In this document: piece by piece, positions 1 through 9,399 of the stretch
Numbering within the stretch: position 1 is the stretch's first letter
Layout of the letters: every line of letters starts with the position of its first letter
Source: Tepidiphilus succinatimandens
Lineage (GTDB): Bacteria; Pseudomonadota; Gammaproteobacteria; Burkholderiales; Rhodocyclaceae
Assembly: GCF_006503695.1 (NCBI RefSeq)
Contig: NZ_SBIK01000018.1
Span: forward strand, 1-52,714
Direction: 5' to 3'
Length of the DNA: 52,714 nucleotides
Made by a program: the position numbers and the translations under genes
The notes under the pieces: model-generated
The model's database searches: none
Seen by the model: only the letters and a program-made list of their open reading frames with translations
What the model was told of the DNA's origin: nothing

Positions 1-344
1 GTGCAGTCGAACCATCATGACTTTTGCCTCCGTAGTTCCTCGATCAGCTCACGCATCGTCTCGCGACCTATGAATAATGCACGACGTCGCGGATCAATGC
101 AATCGTCCGGGACCTGACAATTACTCTTGCAGCGGTTTTTCAGTTCGTGCTAGACCCCGCGTTCCGGCAGCAGCAATTGATTACACAACCTGAAGTTGCT
201 CAGCATTTGTAATACAGCCTTCCTCGGTTGCCAAGGTCAGGCTCCGGCGCCGCCGAGGGGCTTCGCTGGCAGTGGGTGGGAGGATGAGCCGGTGGAGGAT
301 AGCTACGACCGGTTCATCTCGCGAGGGCAGAGACCGTATTGATG
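1..344. other. left-edge stretch with no assignable gene
   Basis: I can name no gene here. On the minus strand, positions 15-149 hold an open stretch of 44 codons after an in-frame stop, ending in a charged helix-like tail (RELIEELRRQKS). It could be the degenerate end of a gene whose front is broken, but I recognise no family. The base composition is more AT-rich than most of the window, as expected of a variable region that also carries the small genes and toxin-antitoxin pair to the right. I see no tRNA, terminator or clear repeat. Confidence 0.4.
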
Positions 345-647
345 TCAAGAGGGCAGATCGCTGTCTGACATCTTCGGACGCAGTCCGGATCTCTCCTGTC
401 CGCGACTCCGCAGATCTCGCTTCACGGCCTCGGGGCTACGTTTGGTCAATTCGGCCAACCACTCGCAGGCCGCTTTCTCAAGTGCGATCCGAGCGCGCGC
501 CTCCGATTCGAGCTGGTTGACTTTCTTTTCGAGTCGGGACAGGCGGCGGGCTTCACTCTGCATCCGATACCCGAACACCCAGCCGCCAACGGCTACCAGC
601 AGGGTGACCACGTAACCAGCTGCTGCAATCAGAAGGGTTTCGCTCAT
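345..647 (-). CDS. small one-pass membrane protein with coiled coil
   Basis: A 100-residue protein of unknown family. Residues about 4-26 form one hydrophobic membrane segment, followed by a charged heptad-like stretch (about 30-60) that should form a short coiled coil, and a polar tail. The start at 647 is chosen because the upstream gene stops at 652, leaving 4 bases between stop and start, so the two are probably translated together; the longer reading frame from 671 would run into the upstream gene. The layout resembles small phage or plasmid accessory membrane proteins, but that is only a general impression. It lies in the variable left edge next to a toxin-antitoxin pair. Confidence 0.5.
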   Translation of the reverse strand: MSETLLIAAAGYVVTLLVAVGGWVFGYRMQSEARRLSRLEKKVNQLESEARARIALEKAACEWLAELTKRSPEAVKRDLRSRGQERSGLRPKMSDSDLPS

Positions 648-651
648 CTCA

Positions 652-849
652 TCACCCCACCCACAGAACACTCATCCCCACCATCCCTGTATCCGGCACA
701 CCGATCACGGTGATGATGACTTCTTCCTCGTCCTGCTTGCACAGGTGCAGGTGCAGATAGGCGCCATCCGCCAGCGGCAGCCAGCCGATGGACTCGGCCG
801 CTACCTCGGCCAGAAATTGCGCGTCTTCAGGGTTGATGTCCTTATCCAT
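652..849 (-). CDS. hypothetical 65-residue protein
   Basis: I do not recognise a family. The 65-residue product is acidic, with a helical first part (DAQFLAEVAAESIGWLPL) and a beta-rich second part, and no signal peptide or membrane span. The ATG at 849 has a purine-rich GAGAAGG a few bases upstream. It is followed after 4 bases by the small membrane-protein gene, so they probably form a two-gene unit. Overlapping reading frames on the plus strand in this region are less convincing because the helicase remnant there has no start. Confidence 0.45.
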   Translation of the reverse strand: MDKDINPEDAQFLAEVAAESIGWLPLADGAYLHLHLCKQDEEEVIITVIGVPDTGMVGMSVLWVG

Positions 850-867
850 CGCCTTCTCAATGCAGCA

Positions 868-1056
868 CGGCGCTGCCGGGCGGTGCTGCTCACCGAAACC
901 GACTGGGCGCAGTTCGATGAATCCGTGCGCCGGCGGCTCTATGTCGCGCTCACCCGCGCCGAATGGCGCGCGGCCGTGGTGCTCAGCGAACGGGCAGAGC
1001 GCGATGTGAAAGCGCAGCTGGAAAAGTGTCAGGTTCCGAGTTTACCGGAAAACGGG
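868..1056 (+). pseudogene. C-terminal fragment of a UvrD/Rep-like helicase
   Basis: In plus frame, residues read RRRLYVALTRAEWRAAVVLSE, which matches motif VI of superfamily-1 UvrD/Rep-type helicases (R-R-L-x-Y-V-A-x-T-R-A). Only about 60 codons around this motif look like helicase. Nothing upstream in this frame resembles motifs I-V, and the front of the frame overlaps the small minus-strand gene. I therefore read it as the tail of a helicase or nuclease-helicase gene left after a deletion or insertion. The boundaries are approximate. It sits next to the BrnT toxin-antitoxin pair in a rearranged region. Confidence 0.45.
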
Positions 1057-1090
1057 GATGATCGAGATTTCCTTGTGATGCGTGGCCCCA

Positions 1091-1426
1091 TCAGTGCAGG
1101 GCAGCGAGTGCGGCTTCCGGTGCCTTATCCAGCACTTTGAGCAATGCTTTGGCGGCACCCGTCGGGCAGCGCTTTCCTTGTTCCCAGTTGCGGATGGTGT
1201 CCAGCGGAACATTGATCCGCTCGGCAAATTCCGCTTGGCTTAGCCCCAAACGCAGGCGGATGCGGCGCACGAAACGGGCGACGTCTTGCACTGCTTCGGC
1301 TTCATCGGCAGCGGCCTGTCGGGCAATGTCGGTCTCCGTCGTGCTATCCACCCGCTCAGGATCGATTCGCCCTGCATCCAGCGATTCTGGAATTGCGGGG
1401 TCAATCTTCATGCGTACGATTTTCAT
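1091..1426 (-). CDS. XRE-type antitoxin, partner of BrnT
   Basis: The 111-residue product should neutralise the BrnT-like toxin encoded just upstream and repress their shared promoter. Residues about 56-104 form an XRE/HigA-type helix-turn-helix (RLRLGLSQAEFAERINVP, then IRNWEQGKR); residues 1-50 are an acidic, probably flexible arm, the usual toxin-binding type of region. The start at 1426 has a strong GGAGGT at 1435-1440 and overlaps the end of the toxin gene by 26 bases, so translation is coupled. Classical BrnA antitoxins are ribbon-helix-helix proteins; XRE partners of DUF497 toxins are also common, so the gene symbol brnA is withheld. Confidence 0.85.
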   Translation of the reverse strand: MKIVRMKIDPAIPESLDAGRIDPERVDSTTETDIARQAAADEAEAVQDVARFVRRIRLRLGLSQAEFAERINVPLDTIRNWEQGKRCPTGAAKALLKVLDKAPEAALAALH

Positions 1427-1682
1427 AGTGCTTGACCTCCCGTTGGTTGGCCTTTCGGGCCGAGATGATGCGAATCGCGCCATTCCTTGGCGTATAGACC
1501 ACGACGAAGAGCCGACCTTCGATCTTGCCCATCAATTGGTAACGCTCTTCTCCATAGCTGTATCGGGTGTCAGCCTGGATCAGGCGATTCGGATCGAAGA
1601 AGGCTCTGGCCGCATAGGCGAAATCAAACCCGCGCTCGACGAAGCACGTTTCGCTTTTTGCCTCATCCCATTCGAAGTCCAT
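1401..1682 (-). CDS. brnT: BrnT family toxin (DUF497)
   Basis: A 93-residue BrnT/DUF497 protein: it opens with the family pattern F-E-W-D-E-A-K, continues through FVERGFDFAYAARAFFD and has the core RYQLMGKIEGRLFVVVYT followed by RIISARKAN. BrnT proteins have a RelE-like fold and act as ribonucleases that stop translation. The start at 1682 is chosen because the family begins here and because the predicted transcription start lies at or within a few bases of this ATG; no ribosome binding site is visible, so the mRNA may be leaderless. The antitoxin follows with a 26-base overlap, giving toxin-first order as in brnTA operons. Confidence 0.88.
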   Translation of the reverse strand: MDFEWDEAKSETCFVERGFDFAYAARAFFDPNRLIQADTRYSYGEERYQLMGKIEGRLFVVVYTPRNGAIRIISARKANQREVKHYENRTHED

Positions 1683-1688
1683 GGCTGA

Positions 1689-1717
1689 ATTGTAGTTCAA
1701 CGGACTACAAGCCACAA
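1689..1717 (-). promoter_or_regulatory. brnT promoter with overlapping operator dyad
   Basis: Read on the minus strand, TTGTGG (1717-1712) and TACAAT (1694-1689) are separated by 17 bases, a good sigma-70 promoter. A perfect 7-bp inverted repeat, TTGTAGT ... ACTACAA (1704-1710 and 1690-1696, 7-base spacer), overlaps the spacer and the -10 box, so a bound dimer would block RNA polymerase. Transcription should begin about 7 bases past the -10 box, close to the ATG at 1682. That the antitoxin binds this dyad is inference. Confidence 0.65.
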
Positions 1718-1762
1718 GGGAACCCGCTTCGGATTGGTGTGGCGTTGCAGATGAAAAGCGAA

Positions 1763-1789
1763 AAACGCCCGGCTCCTGGCCGGGCGTTT
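1763..1789. terminator. bidirectional-looking intrinsic terminator after nrdJ
   Basis: A perfect 10-bp stem, AAACGCCCGG pairing with CCGGGCGTTT, closes a 7-base loop. On the minus strand it is followed by a T-rich tract (TTTTTCGCTTTTC), so it should end nrdJ transcripts coming from the right; on the plus strand it is followed by CGTTTT. It also insulates nrdJ from the brnT promoter. Confidence 0.85.
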
Positions 1790-1812
1790 CGTTTTCCGCG
1801 ACGGGGCAGAGG

Positions 1813-4698
1813 TCAGCCGCAGGTGCCGACCGCGCCGCAGGCGGTGCAGAAGTCGCAGCCGTCTTTGCGGATCACGGCGTAGTTGCCGCATTCGCTGCAG
1901 CGCGCGCCTTGCATGAGCTTGGGATCGCGCTCGTCACGCGGTGCTTCCAGCAGGCCCATTTCGCGGATGGGGAATCCCCGTTCATCCAGGATGCCGAGCA
2001 TGGCGTAGCGGTGGATGATGAGGCGGGCGAGGTAGGCCACGGTGCTGGGGAAGTTCTGCTGGCGCCGGTCGCCGGGCACGAAGGCCATGAAGTCGCCCAG
2101 GGGCTCGGGGTAGTTGAGGAGCTTGCGCAGTTTCATGCCGATCCAGGCCGGGTCGATGACGCGCATGTCGAGCGACAGGATCCGGGTGAGGCCGTCGAGC
2201 GAGCGCGGATAGTGACCGGCAAGCCACATGGCGTAGGGTCGGGTCATGGGGCCGGCGCCGTCGGGCGAGGGCAGGGTGATCTCTTTCAGGCCCAGGATGA
2301 AGTCGTCGCCCGTGGTCGGGTTCTGGATGTCCACCGTCCAGGAGAGCGTGCCTTCCGTGCCGGTCTTGGGCTCGTGGCGGCTGAAGAGGCTGTCGAGCAC
2401 GGGGGTGTCGCCGAGGTGCTCGAAGGCGCCGAGCCGTTCGCAGCGGTAGCGTACCACCTGACCGAAGGCGGAGACGACGCTGGGGAAGCGCTTGGGTTCG
2501 CCATGCGGCGGGAAGGGCATGTCGAAGGATTTCTCGCCCACGACTTTGGCGAGCTCTTCGAGTTTGAGCTGCAGCCAGCCGCGGTCGTTGGCGCGCATGT
2601 CCATGGAGAGCGTCTTGGCAACCGCGCCGAGGCCGCGGGGCTGGTCGGCGCCATTGACCCAGACTTCGAAGGGGAAGGCGCCGTGCCCGTTCTGGTCGAT
2701 GTGGCCGACGAAGAGCGCGAATTCGCCTTCCGGCGTTTCGAGCATGTAGGTCCAGGCGGGGTTGCCGTCGGGCAGTTTCGGCCGCCCGGGCCAGCGCAGG
2801 CTGGAGAGGACCGGCGCGGGTAGTTTCTGGATGGACAGGCGCCGGTTGGCGTCGGTGAATTCGAGTTCGCTCGTCTCGGCCGTTTTTTCCTTGGGAGGCT
2901 CGACCGTGAGGATGGCGCCGACGACATTGTTGGGCCGGTAGGTGGCCAGCCCCTTGAGGCCGGATTTCCAGGCGAAGGTGTAGAGGTCTTGGAAGTCTTC
3001 GTAGGGGTAGTCTTCGGCGACGTTGACGGTCTTGGAGATGGAGGTGTCGATGTAGGGGGCGACCGCCGCGACCATGGCGGCGTGGGCCTTGGCCGAGATC
3101 TCGAGCGCGGTGACGAAGGCCGGCGGCAGGTGTTCCACGTCGCCGCCCAGGTGCTTGTAGAGGCGCCAGGCGTGGTCTTCGACGCTGTATTCCTTGAAAG
3201 TGCCGTCGGCCATGCGCTTGCGCCGGGTGTAGGTGTAGGAGAAGGGCGGCTCGATGCCGTTGCTCGCGTTGTCGGCGAAGGCGAGCGAGATGGTGCCGGT
3301 AGGCGCGATGGATAGCAGGTGCGAGTTGCGCAGGCCGTGCTTGCGAATGAGCGCCTTGAGTTCGGCGGGCAGGCGCGAGGCGAAGTTGCCGCCGGTGAGG
3401 TAGAGGTCGGGGTTGAAGAGGGGGAAGGGGCCGCGTTCCTTGGCGAGTTCCACCGAGGCGGCGTAGGCCCGGTCGCGCATGTAGCGCGAGATCTCGGAGG
3501 CGGTGAGGCGCGCTTCTTCGGCGTCGTAGCGCTTGCCGAGCATGATGAGCGCGTCGCCCAGGCCGGTGAAGCCAAGGCCGATGCGCCGCTTGCTCATGGC
3601 CTCGCGCTGCTGCTCGGGCAGGGGCCAGTGGGTGACGTCGAGCACGTTGTCGAGCATGCGCACGGCCACGTCGATCACTTTGCCGAAGGCCTCGAAATCG
3701 AAGCGTGCTTCGTCGGTGAAGGGGTCACGCACGAAGCGCGTCAGGTTGATCGAACCGAGATCGCAGCAACCGTAGGGGGGAAGGGGTTGCTCAGCACAAG
3801 GGTTGGTGGCTTCGATCGTTTCGCAGTAATAGAGGTTGTTGTCCTGGTTGATGCGGTCGATGAAGAGCACGCCTGGTTCGGCGTGGTCGTAGGTCGAGCG
3901 CATGATCTGGTCCCAGAGCTCGCGCGCGCGCACCTTGCGATAGACCCAGAGTTTGTCTTCGCGCTGGTAGGCGCCGGCCGCCTTGATCTCGGGGCCGGGC
4001 TCGGCTTTGTGCACGAGTTCGACCATCTCGTCGGCTTCGACCGCACGCATGAAGGCGTCGGTGACCGCCACGGAGATGTTGAAGTTCGACAGATCGCCCT
4101 GGTCCTTGGCGTGGATGAAGGTTTCGATGTCGGGGTGGTCGCAGCGCAGCACGCCCATTTGTGCGCCGCGCCGCGCGCCGGCCGATTCCACCGTTTCACA
4201 GGAGCGATCGAAGACGCGCATGTAGGAGACGGGCCCGGAGGCGTTCGACTGGGTGCCGCGCACGAGCGCGCCGTGCGGGCGGATGCGGGAGAAGTCGTAG
4301 CCGACGCCGCCGCCGCGGCGCATGGTTTCGGCCGATTGGGCGAGCGCCGTGTAGATGCCGGGGTAGCCGTCGACCGATTCGGTGACGGAGTCGCCCACTG
4401 GTTGGACGAAACAGTTGATCAGCGTGGCCTGCAGCTGGGTGCCGGCGGCGCTGTTGATGCGCCCGGCGGGGATGAAGCCGTGCTCCTGCGCCCAGAGGAA
4501 TTTCTTCTCCCAGGCGGGGCGTTCTTCTTCCTTCTCGACCGCGGCGAGCGCCCGGGCGACGCGCCGGCGCACGTCGGCGACGGTGCGTTCGTCGCCTTTG
4601 GCATATTTTTCCAATAGGACCTCGGTGGAGATCTCCTGCGGCGGGAGGTTGTCGACGGTGGGTTTGGCGGGAGTCTGGGTGGTGTTTTTCTGGCTCAT
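1813..4698 (-). CDS. nrdJ: class II (adenosylcobalamin-dependent) ribonucleotide reductase
   Basis: Reduces ribonucleotides to deoxyribonucleotides using vitamin B12 coenzyme, in air or without it. The 961-residue protein has the RNR barrel with ATLINCF (Cys96), RRGAQMG (about 176), the active-site NPCAEQ (299-304, Cys301 and Glu303) and APTGTIS (about 465). Past the barrel are two related segments, about 645-758 and 785-903 (LSMDMR/LSLDMR, then [16 protein letters not shown] / [16 protein letters not shown]), of the TSCPD type, and a C-terminal six-cysteine tail (CSEC, CDFC, TAC, TCG) likely used for redox relay or zinc. The start at 4698 has AGGAGC upstream and a promoter at 4730-4758; the frame is open further upstream but lacks a binding site. 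Transcription ends at the hairpin 1763-1789. Confidence 0.95.
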   Translation of the reverse strand: MSQKNTTQTPAKPTVDNLPPQEISTEVLLEKYAKGDERTVADVRRRVARALAAVEKEEERPAWEKKFLWAQEHGFIPAGRINSAAGTQLQATLINCFVQPVGDSVTESVDGYPGIYTALAQSAETMRRGGGVGYDFSRIRPHGALVRGTQSNASGPVSYMRVFDRSCETVESAGARRGAQMGVLRCDHPDIETFIHAKDQGDLSNFNISVAVTDAFMRAVEADEMVELVHKAEPGPEIKAAGAYQREDKLWVYRKVRARELWDQIMRSTYDHAEPGVLFIDRINQDNNLYYCETIEATNPCAEQPLPPYGCCDLGSINLTRFVRDPFTDEARFDFEAFGKVIDVAVRMLDNVLDVTHWPLPEQQREAMSKRRIGLGFTGLGDALIMLGKRYDAEEARLTASEISRYMRDRAYAASVELAKERGPFPLFNPDLYLTGGNFASRLPAELKALIRKHGLRNSHLLSIAPTGTISLAFADNASNGIEPPFSYTYTRRKRMADGTFKEYSVEDHAWRLYKHLGGDVEHLPPAFVTALEISAKAHAAMVAAVAPYIDTSISKTVNVAEDYPYEDFQDLYTFAWKSGLKGLATYRPNNVVGAILTVEPPKEKTAETSELEFTDANRRLSIQKLPAPVLSSLRWPGRPKLPDGNPAWTYMLETPEGEFALFVGHIDQNGHGAFPFEVWVNGADQPRGLGAVAKTLSMDMRANDRGWLQLKLEELAKVVGEKSFDMPFPPHGEPKRFPSVVSAFGQVVRYRCERLGAFEHLGDTPVLDSLFSRHEPKTGTEGTLSWTVDIQNPTTGDDFILGLKEITLPSPDGAGPMTRPYAMWLAGHYPRSLDGLTRILSLDMRVIDPAWIGMKLRKLLNYPEPLGDFMAFVPGDRRQQNFPSTVAYLARLIIHRYAMLGILDERGFPIREMGLLEAPRDERDPKLMQGARCSECGNYAVIRKDGCDFCTACGAVGTCG

Positions 4699-4729
4699 CT
4701 CGATGCTCCTGGGCGTTGCGCTGAAGCGA

Positions 4730-4758
4730 ACTATAGCCCAGAAATCGGGTAAACGCAA
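4730..4758 (-). promoter_or_regulatory. candidate nrdJ promoter
   Basis: On the minus strand TTGCGT (4758-4753) and TATAGT (4735-4730) are 17 bases apart, about 30-60 bases upstream of the nrdJ ATG, with an AT-rich stretch behind the -35 box (about 4745-4860). I looked for NrdR boxes (paired ACACWATAT-type 16-mers) and for a cobalamin riboswitch; the roughly 190 bases show neither convincingly. Confidence 0.55.
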
Positions 4759-4907
4759 AAAATTAAAGTATTTTAAAATCAATAACTTATAAAAAATGTA
4801 GTTGTTTCAAGGCGTTGTACATACGACATTTAGTATGACAAAAGTATCGGATTTTGGCGAAAACCGGCGCCGCGACAGGGGGTGCGGCACGACGAAGCGT
4901 CGAAAAA

Positions 4908-6344
4908 TCAACTGCGCAGCAGATCGAGGCGAAAATGCAGTTTGAGAAATTTCTGGAAACGCCGCACCGTCTCGAGCGCGCTGCGCAGTTCGGCGCGCTG
5001 CAGGCGGCCGAGGCGGCGTAAGGGGAGGGCATTGCGCGCGGGCTCTCCGGCGGCGAGGCGTTCGAGCTGGGCGTCGAGCCGCAGCCGGGTGAGGAAGGCG
5101 AAGGCGGCGGCGAGCTCGGCCGCTTCGGCTTGCGGCAGCACGCCGAGCGCGGCGAGCCGTTCGATGCGCTTGAACGTATTCCCCTCTAGTGCCCGGTGTT
5201 GGATGGAGAGGATGCGCACGCCGTCGGTGATGGCGAAGATGCCGGCTTTCTTGAGATCGAGCAGGTCCTCTTCGCCGGTGTTGGGCTGGATGCGGCCGAA
5301 CCAGCCCAGAGGGACGGCAAAGCGCAGGGTGTTCTGCGCCATGCGGGCGAGTACCAGAGGGTCGCTCTGCGCGTGTTCGTAATAGGCTTCGCGCAGCGGC
5401 TCGGCGAGCGCGGCGTTGCCCGCGAGGGGTTTGAGGTCGGCCAGCATGCTGGCGTTCATGAGGTGGGCGGAAGTAGGCTTTTGCAGCCATTCCCAGAGGA
5501 GGATGCGCCATTCATGTACCGAGCGGCGCCAGTCGGGGTTGCGCGTCATGATGCCGCCTGGGCAGGGGGGGATGCCGATGTCGATGAGGCGTTGGGTGAG
5601 CGTCTCGCCAAATGCATCGAGCGCGGCGAGTTCTTCCAGGGTGCAGTCGTCGGCGTAGACGAAGGCGTTGTCCTGATCGGTGGCCAGCGTCTGCTCACCG
5701 CGCCCCTGGCTGCCCAGGGCGAGGAAGGCGAGCTTGTCTTGGAGGGCCGGATCGGGCAGGGTGAGTTCGAAGACGCGGCGGGCGAGCGCGTCGTCGAGGA
5801 AGGCGATCACTTCGACGAGCTCGCGAATGGGGGTCCCGGCACGGGCGAGGACACCGACGAGCCGCTGCAGGTCGCGCTGCAGGGCGGCGAGGGTGGCGAA
5901 ATCCTCGGCGTGTTCGATGTCGAGCGCGAGCTGGTGCGGCGAGTGGCGCTGCAACCGGAGCAGATCGGTTTGGCTGAGAATGCCGACGAGGCGCCCCTCG
6001 GCGTCGACGACACCGAGCCGGTGGATGCGGTGGCGCGCCATGAGGTAGAGGGCGCGGTGCAGGGGTTCGGCTGCGCCCACCGTCACCAGGGGCGTGCTCA
6101 TGATCTGGGCCACGGTGAGGGTCGAAGGCAGGCGGTTTTCCGCGACGACGCGGTTGCGCAGGTCTCGGTCGGTGAGGATGCCGAGGGGGTGTTCGGGCGC
6201 CTCGGCCACGATGAGGCTGGAGATGCTCAATTCCCGCATGCGGCGTGCGGCGGCGTCGACGGAGGTCTCGGGCGGGCAGGCGTGGACCGTGCCCGAGCAC
6301 CATCGCCCTACCGGCTGGAACAGTGCGCTTTCTTCCGTGGCCAT
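4908..6344 (-). CDS. CBS-pair / DUF294 putative nucleotidyltransferase
   Basis: A 478-residue soluble protein. Residues about 15-130 form two CBS domains (nucleotide-sensing pair; GILTDRDLRNRV and LVGILSQTDLLRL). Then comes a DUF294 nucleotidyltransferase-like domain with GSQGRGEQ and the acidic pair in DQDNAFVY (about 211-230), and a C-terminal helical DUF294_C domain. The chemistry is not established for the family. Elsewhere such genes accompany sodium:solute symporters with a DUF4212 small subunit and a DnaQ-like exonuclease; here it stands alone, although a DUF4212 gene lies about 20 kb away. The start has a GAGGAGG ribosome binding site. The gap to nrdJ holds its own promoter. Confidence 0.85.
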   Translation of the reverse strand: MATEESALFQPVGRWCSGTVHACPPETSVDAAARRMRELSISSLIVAEAPEHPLGILTDRDLRNRVVAENRLPSTLTVAQIMSTPLVTVGAAEPLHRALYLMARHRIHRLGVVDAEGRLVGILSQTDLLRLQRHSPHQLALDIEHAEDFATLAALQRDLQRLVGVLARAGTPIRELVEVIAFLDDALARRVFELTLPDPALQDKLAFLALGSQGRGEQTLATDQDNAFVYADDCTLEELAALDAFGETLTQRLIDIGIPPCPGGIMTRNPDWRRSVHEWRILLWEWLQKPTSAHLMNASMLADLKPLAGNAALAEPLREAYYEHAQSDPLVLARMAQNTLRFAVPLGWFGRIQPNTGEEDLLDLKKAGIFAITDGVRILSIQHRALEGNTFKRIERLAALGVLPQAEAAELAAAFAFLTRLRLDAQLERLAAGEPARNALPLRRLGRLQRAELRSALETVRRFQKFLKLHFRLDLLRS

Positions 6345-6346
6345 GA

Positions 6347-7434
<1,088 letters not shown>

Positions 7435-7458
7435 GCGGCTGTGAAGGCAATGTCGCGA

Positions 7459-7497
7459 GCGGCGCTGTAGCGAGGCGCACGGAAGAGGCAGCGCCGC
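7459..7497. terminator. long-loop GC hairpin between convergent genes
   Basis: GCGGCGCTG (7459-7467) and CAGCGCCGC (7489-7497) are perfect 9-base arms around a 21-base loop, in the gap between the L,D-transpeptidase gene and the oppositely oriented NRDE gene. There is no T tract on either side, so it is not a standard intrinsic terminator; it may still stop or stabilise transcripts, or be a copy of a dispersed palindromic repeat. Confidence 0.4.
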
Positions 7498-7542
7498 GTA
7501 ACGTCACCCCGCCGTCGCGCAGCAGGTGATTCGGGCGGCCCG

Positions 7543-8304
7543 TCAATCGCTTGGCGTCACGCTGAACCGCACGCTGCCCGCCGCTTCGCCCGCTTCGTTC
7601 CAGGTGATCTCTTCGACTTCCGTGACGCCATCGGCGCGGCGCAGCACCAGGGTGCTGCAGCGCGTGCCGTAGCCCGGGGTCTGTACGAAGATCGCCGACA
7701 GGGCCCGTTCCCAGTCGGGGGCGATGCCGGTGTCGGGCAGCAGCTCGTCCGGGGCGTGCGCCCGGTCGGTGAGCAGCGCCAGCAGCCGCTCGTGCGAGGG
7801 CTGGGGAAAGATGGCGGCGCCGAGCAGTTCCCGCGCGCGCTCGGCCTTGGGCCAGGGGGTGTTGAGGAGCGCGTTCGACAGAACGTGCAGGCCCGGGGGG
7901 ATGGGCGCGACGCGGCCGGTGCGCGATTCGAGGATCGCCGCCTCGTCACGGTCGATCACGAGGAGATTGAAAGGCGGGTACTCGTCCTTGCGCTCGGCCA
8001 GGCGCTCGAGCACGGCGAGCGGGGCGGAGTCGGCGAGCGCCGCGGCGACGACGAGGGCGCCGCGGCTGGGGGCGCCGGGGCGATGCCGGGTCGGGTCGCG
8101 GTAGTTGGTCAGCGCGGCGAGCCGTCCGCTGCGCGTGAGGGCGAGCCACGTGCCGCCGCCGGTGCGATCGCGCCCGGCGAGCAGCGGCGCGTCGGGCCAC
8201 CAGTGCATGGGTTCGGCCGGGCGGGCGAAATACTCGTCGCGGTTGGCGGCGAGGATGAGCGGATAGTCCGGGTGTGCCTGCCAGGCGAAGGCGATGAGGC
8301 ACAT
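7543..8304 (-). CDS. NRDE/TANGO2 family protein
   Basis: A 253-residue member of the NRDE (TANGO2) family, related to N-terminal-nucleophile hydrolases. It starts MCLIAF, so removal of Met exposes Cys2 as a possible nucleophile, and it contains the name-giving AANRDE (about 19-24) followed by GGGTWLAL. TANGO2-like proteins have been linked to heme or lipid handling; the bacterial role is not settled. It begins 3 bases after the ygfZ stop codon, so the two are almost certainly one transcription unit. Confidence 0.85.
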   Translation of the reverse strand: MCLIAFAWQAHPDYPLILAANRDEYFARPAEPMHWWPDAPLLAGRDRTGGGTWLALTRSGRLAALTNYRDPTRHRPGAPSRGALVVAAALADSAPLAVLERLAERKDEYPPFNLLVIDRDEAAILESRTGRVAPIPPGLHVLSNALLNTPWPKAERARELLGAAIFPQPSHERLLALLTDRAHAPDELLPDTGIAPDWERALSAIFVQTPGYGTRCSTLVLRRADGVTEVEEITWNEAGEAAGSVRFSVTPSD

Positions 8305-8307
8305 GGG

Positions 8308-9303
8308 CTAATCCAGAGGGTAGGGCAAGGGCAGGGGGGCGGCGCGAGGCCCGTCGGGGGAGCCGAAGCGCACCTCGCCCGTCTCGGCCGCTTCGCGCTG
8401 CAGGACGGCGAGCGCTTCGAACCCGCCTTCGGGGCACGGCGCCGCGAGCACGATGCGGCCGGCCGCCTGCTCGCCGAAGGCGGGGGAGAAACAGTCGGCG
8501 CCGGTCGCCGGCGGTTCTCCTTCGCGTGCGCCCAGCCGGTACATCCGCCGCTTGAGGCGGCCGAGGTAGTGCGTTCTGGCGACGATCTCCTGGCCGGGGT
8601 AACAGCCTTTGGTGAAACTCACGGCGCCGAGCAGGTCGAGGTTGAGCCATTGGAGGAGGAAGGCTTCGCGGTTCTCCGGTAAGAGCCAAGGTAACCCATG
8701 GCGCACCAGGGCGAGCCGCCAGTCGACGGTTCCGCCGGGGACGTGGCCCGCGGCGAGCAGCGCTTCGAACCGTGCGGGAGCGGTCTCGGCAGGCAGGAAC
8801 TCGAGGCCGAGCCCGGGGGCGAGGTGCAGCGCATGGCCGGCGTCCAAGCGTTCGAGCGTGGGGGGTACGAGCGGCGGTTCGATCCGGTCTGGCTGCAGGC
8901 GAGCGAAGGCGAAAAGCCCTTCTTCGAGGAGGAATTCGACCTTGCTGCGCAGCCGGTAGCGCAGGAGCGCGACGCGCAGCGGCTCGGCGAGCGCCGCTTC
9001 CAGGGCGAGCAGGAAACGGTCTTGCGCTTCCCGCCACAGCAGCATGAGCGCGGATACGCGCCCTTTGGGCGTGAGGAGCGCTGCCCAGCGGGCTTCGCCG
9101 ACGGGCAGGGCGCGTATGTCGTTCGTCAGGAGATTGTGCAGCAGGGTGGCGGCGTCTGGCCCTTCTGCCTTCAGAACGGCCAGCGAAGGCAGCGGCACGA
9201 CGCGGAGGGCGTTCTCTGGCGAAGGCGGAGCGAGCACTTCGTCGCCGGCGGGGCGGCAGCGGTGCTGGGCGAGGGTTTCGGCGAGCTCGGGAGTCAGGGG
9301 CAT
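8308..9303 (-). CDS. ygfZ: YgfZ, folate-binding iron-sulfur cluster repair protein
   Basis: A GcvT-like tetrahydrofolate-binding protein that helps assemble or repair iron-sulfur enzymes such as MiaB. The family signature K-G-C-Y-x-G-Q-E is present (FTKGCYPGQEIVARTHYLGRL), with the essential cysteine. I take the ATG at 9303 (331 residues); a TTG at 9336 would add 11 residues that are not family-like. A perfect TATAAT on this strand (9344-9339) is placed to serve as -10 box, although the -35 is poor. Diverges from mltG, with NRDE downstream in the same unit. Confidence 0.9.
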   Translation of the reverse strand: MPLTPELAETLAQHRCRPAGDEVLAPPSPENALRVVPLPSLAVLKAEGPDAATLLHNLLTNDIRALPVGEARWAALLTPKGRVSALMLLWREAQDRFLLALEAALAEPLRVALLRYRLRSKVEFLLEEGLFAFARLQPDRIEPPLVPPTLERLDAGHALHLAPGLGLEFLPAETAPARFEALLAAGHVPGGTVDWRLALVRHGLPWLLPENREAFLLQWLNLDLLGAVSFTKGCYPGQEIVARTHYLGRLKRRMYRLGAREGEPPATGADCFSPAFGEQAAGRIVLAAPCPEGGFEALAVLQREAAETGEVRFGSPDGPRAAPLPLPYPLD

Positions 9304-9399
9304 AGGAACGACCGGAGGACGGAATTGTCGACGCAATCATTATAGAATCGCGCTTTTGGCCGTCCACCCGGCGGACGGCAGGGCTTTGCGAGGCGCTTC

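Noticed and set aside
1909-2823. Long plus-strand open frame of 304 codons opposite nrdJ (and a 432-codon frame at 3319-4617)
   Set aside because: These are antisense shadows of nrdJ in GC-rich DNA. They are rich in Gly, Ala, Val, Glu and His with no domain, and nrdJ has complete family motifs throughout.
4711-4907. Cobalamin riboswitch or NrdR boxes upstream of the B12-dependent reductase
   Set aside because: The gap has neither a B12-box-like conserved core nor paired NrdR 16-mers; a plain promoter explains it.
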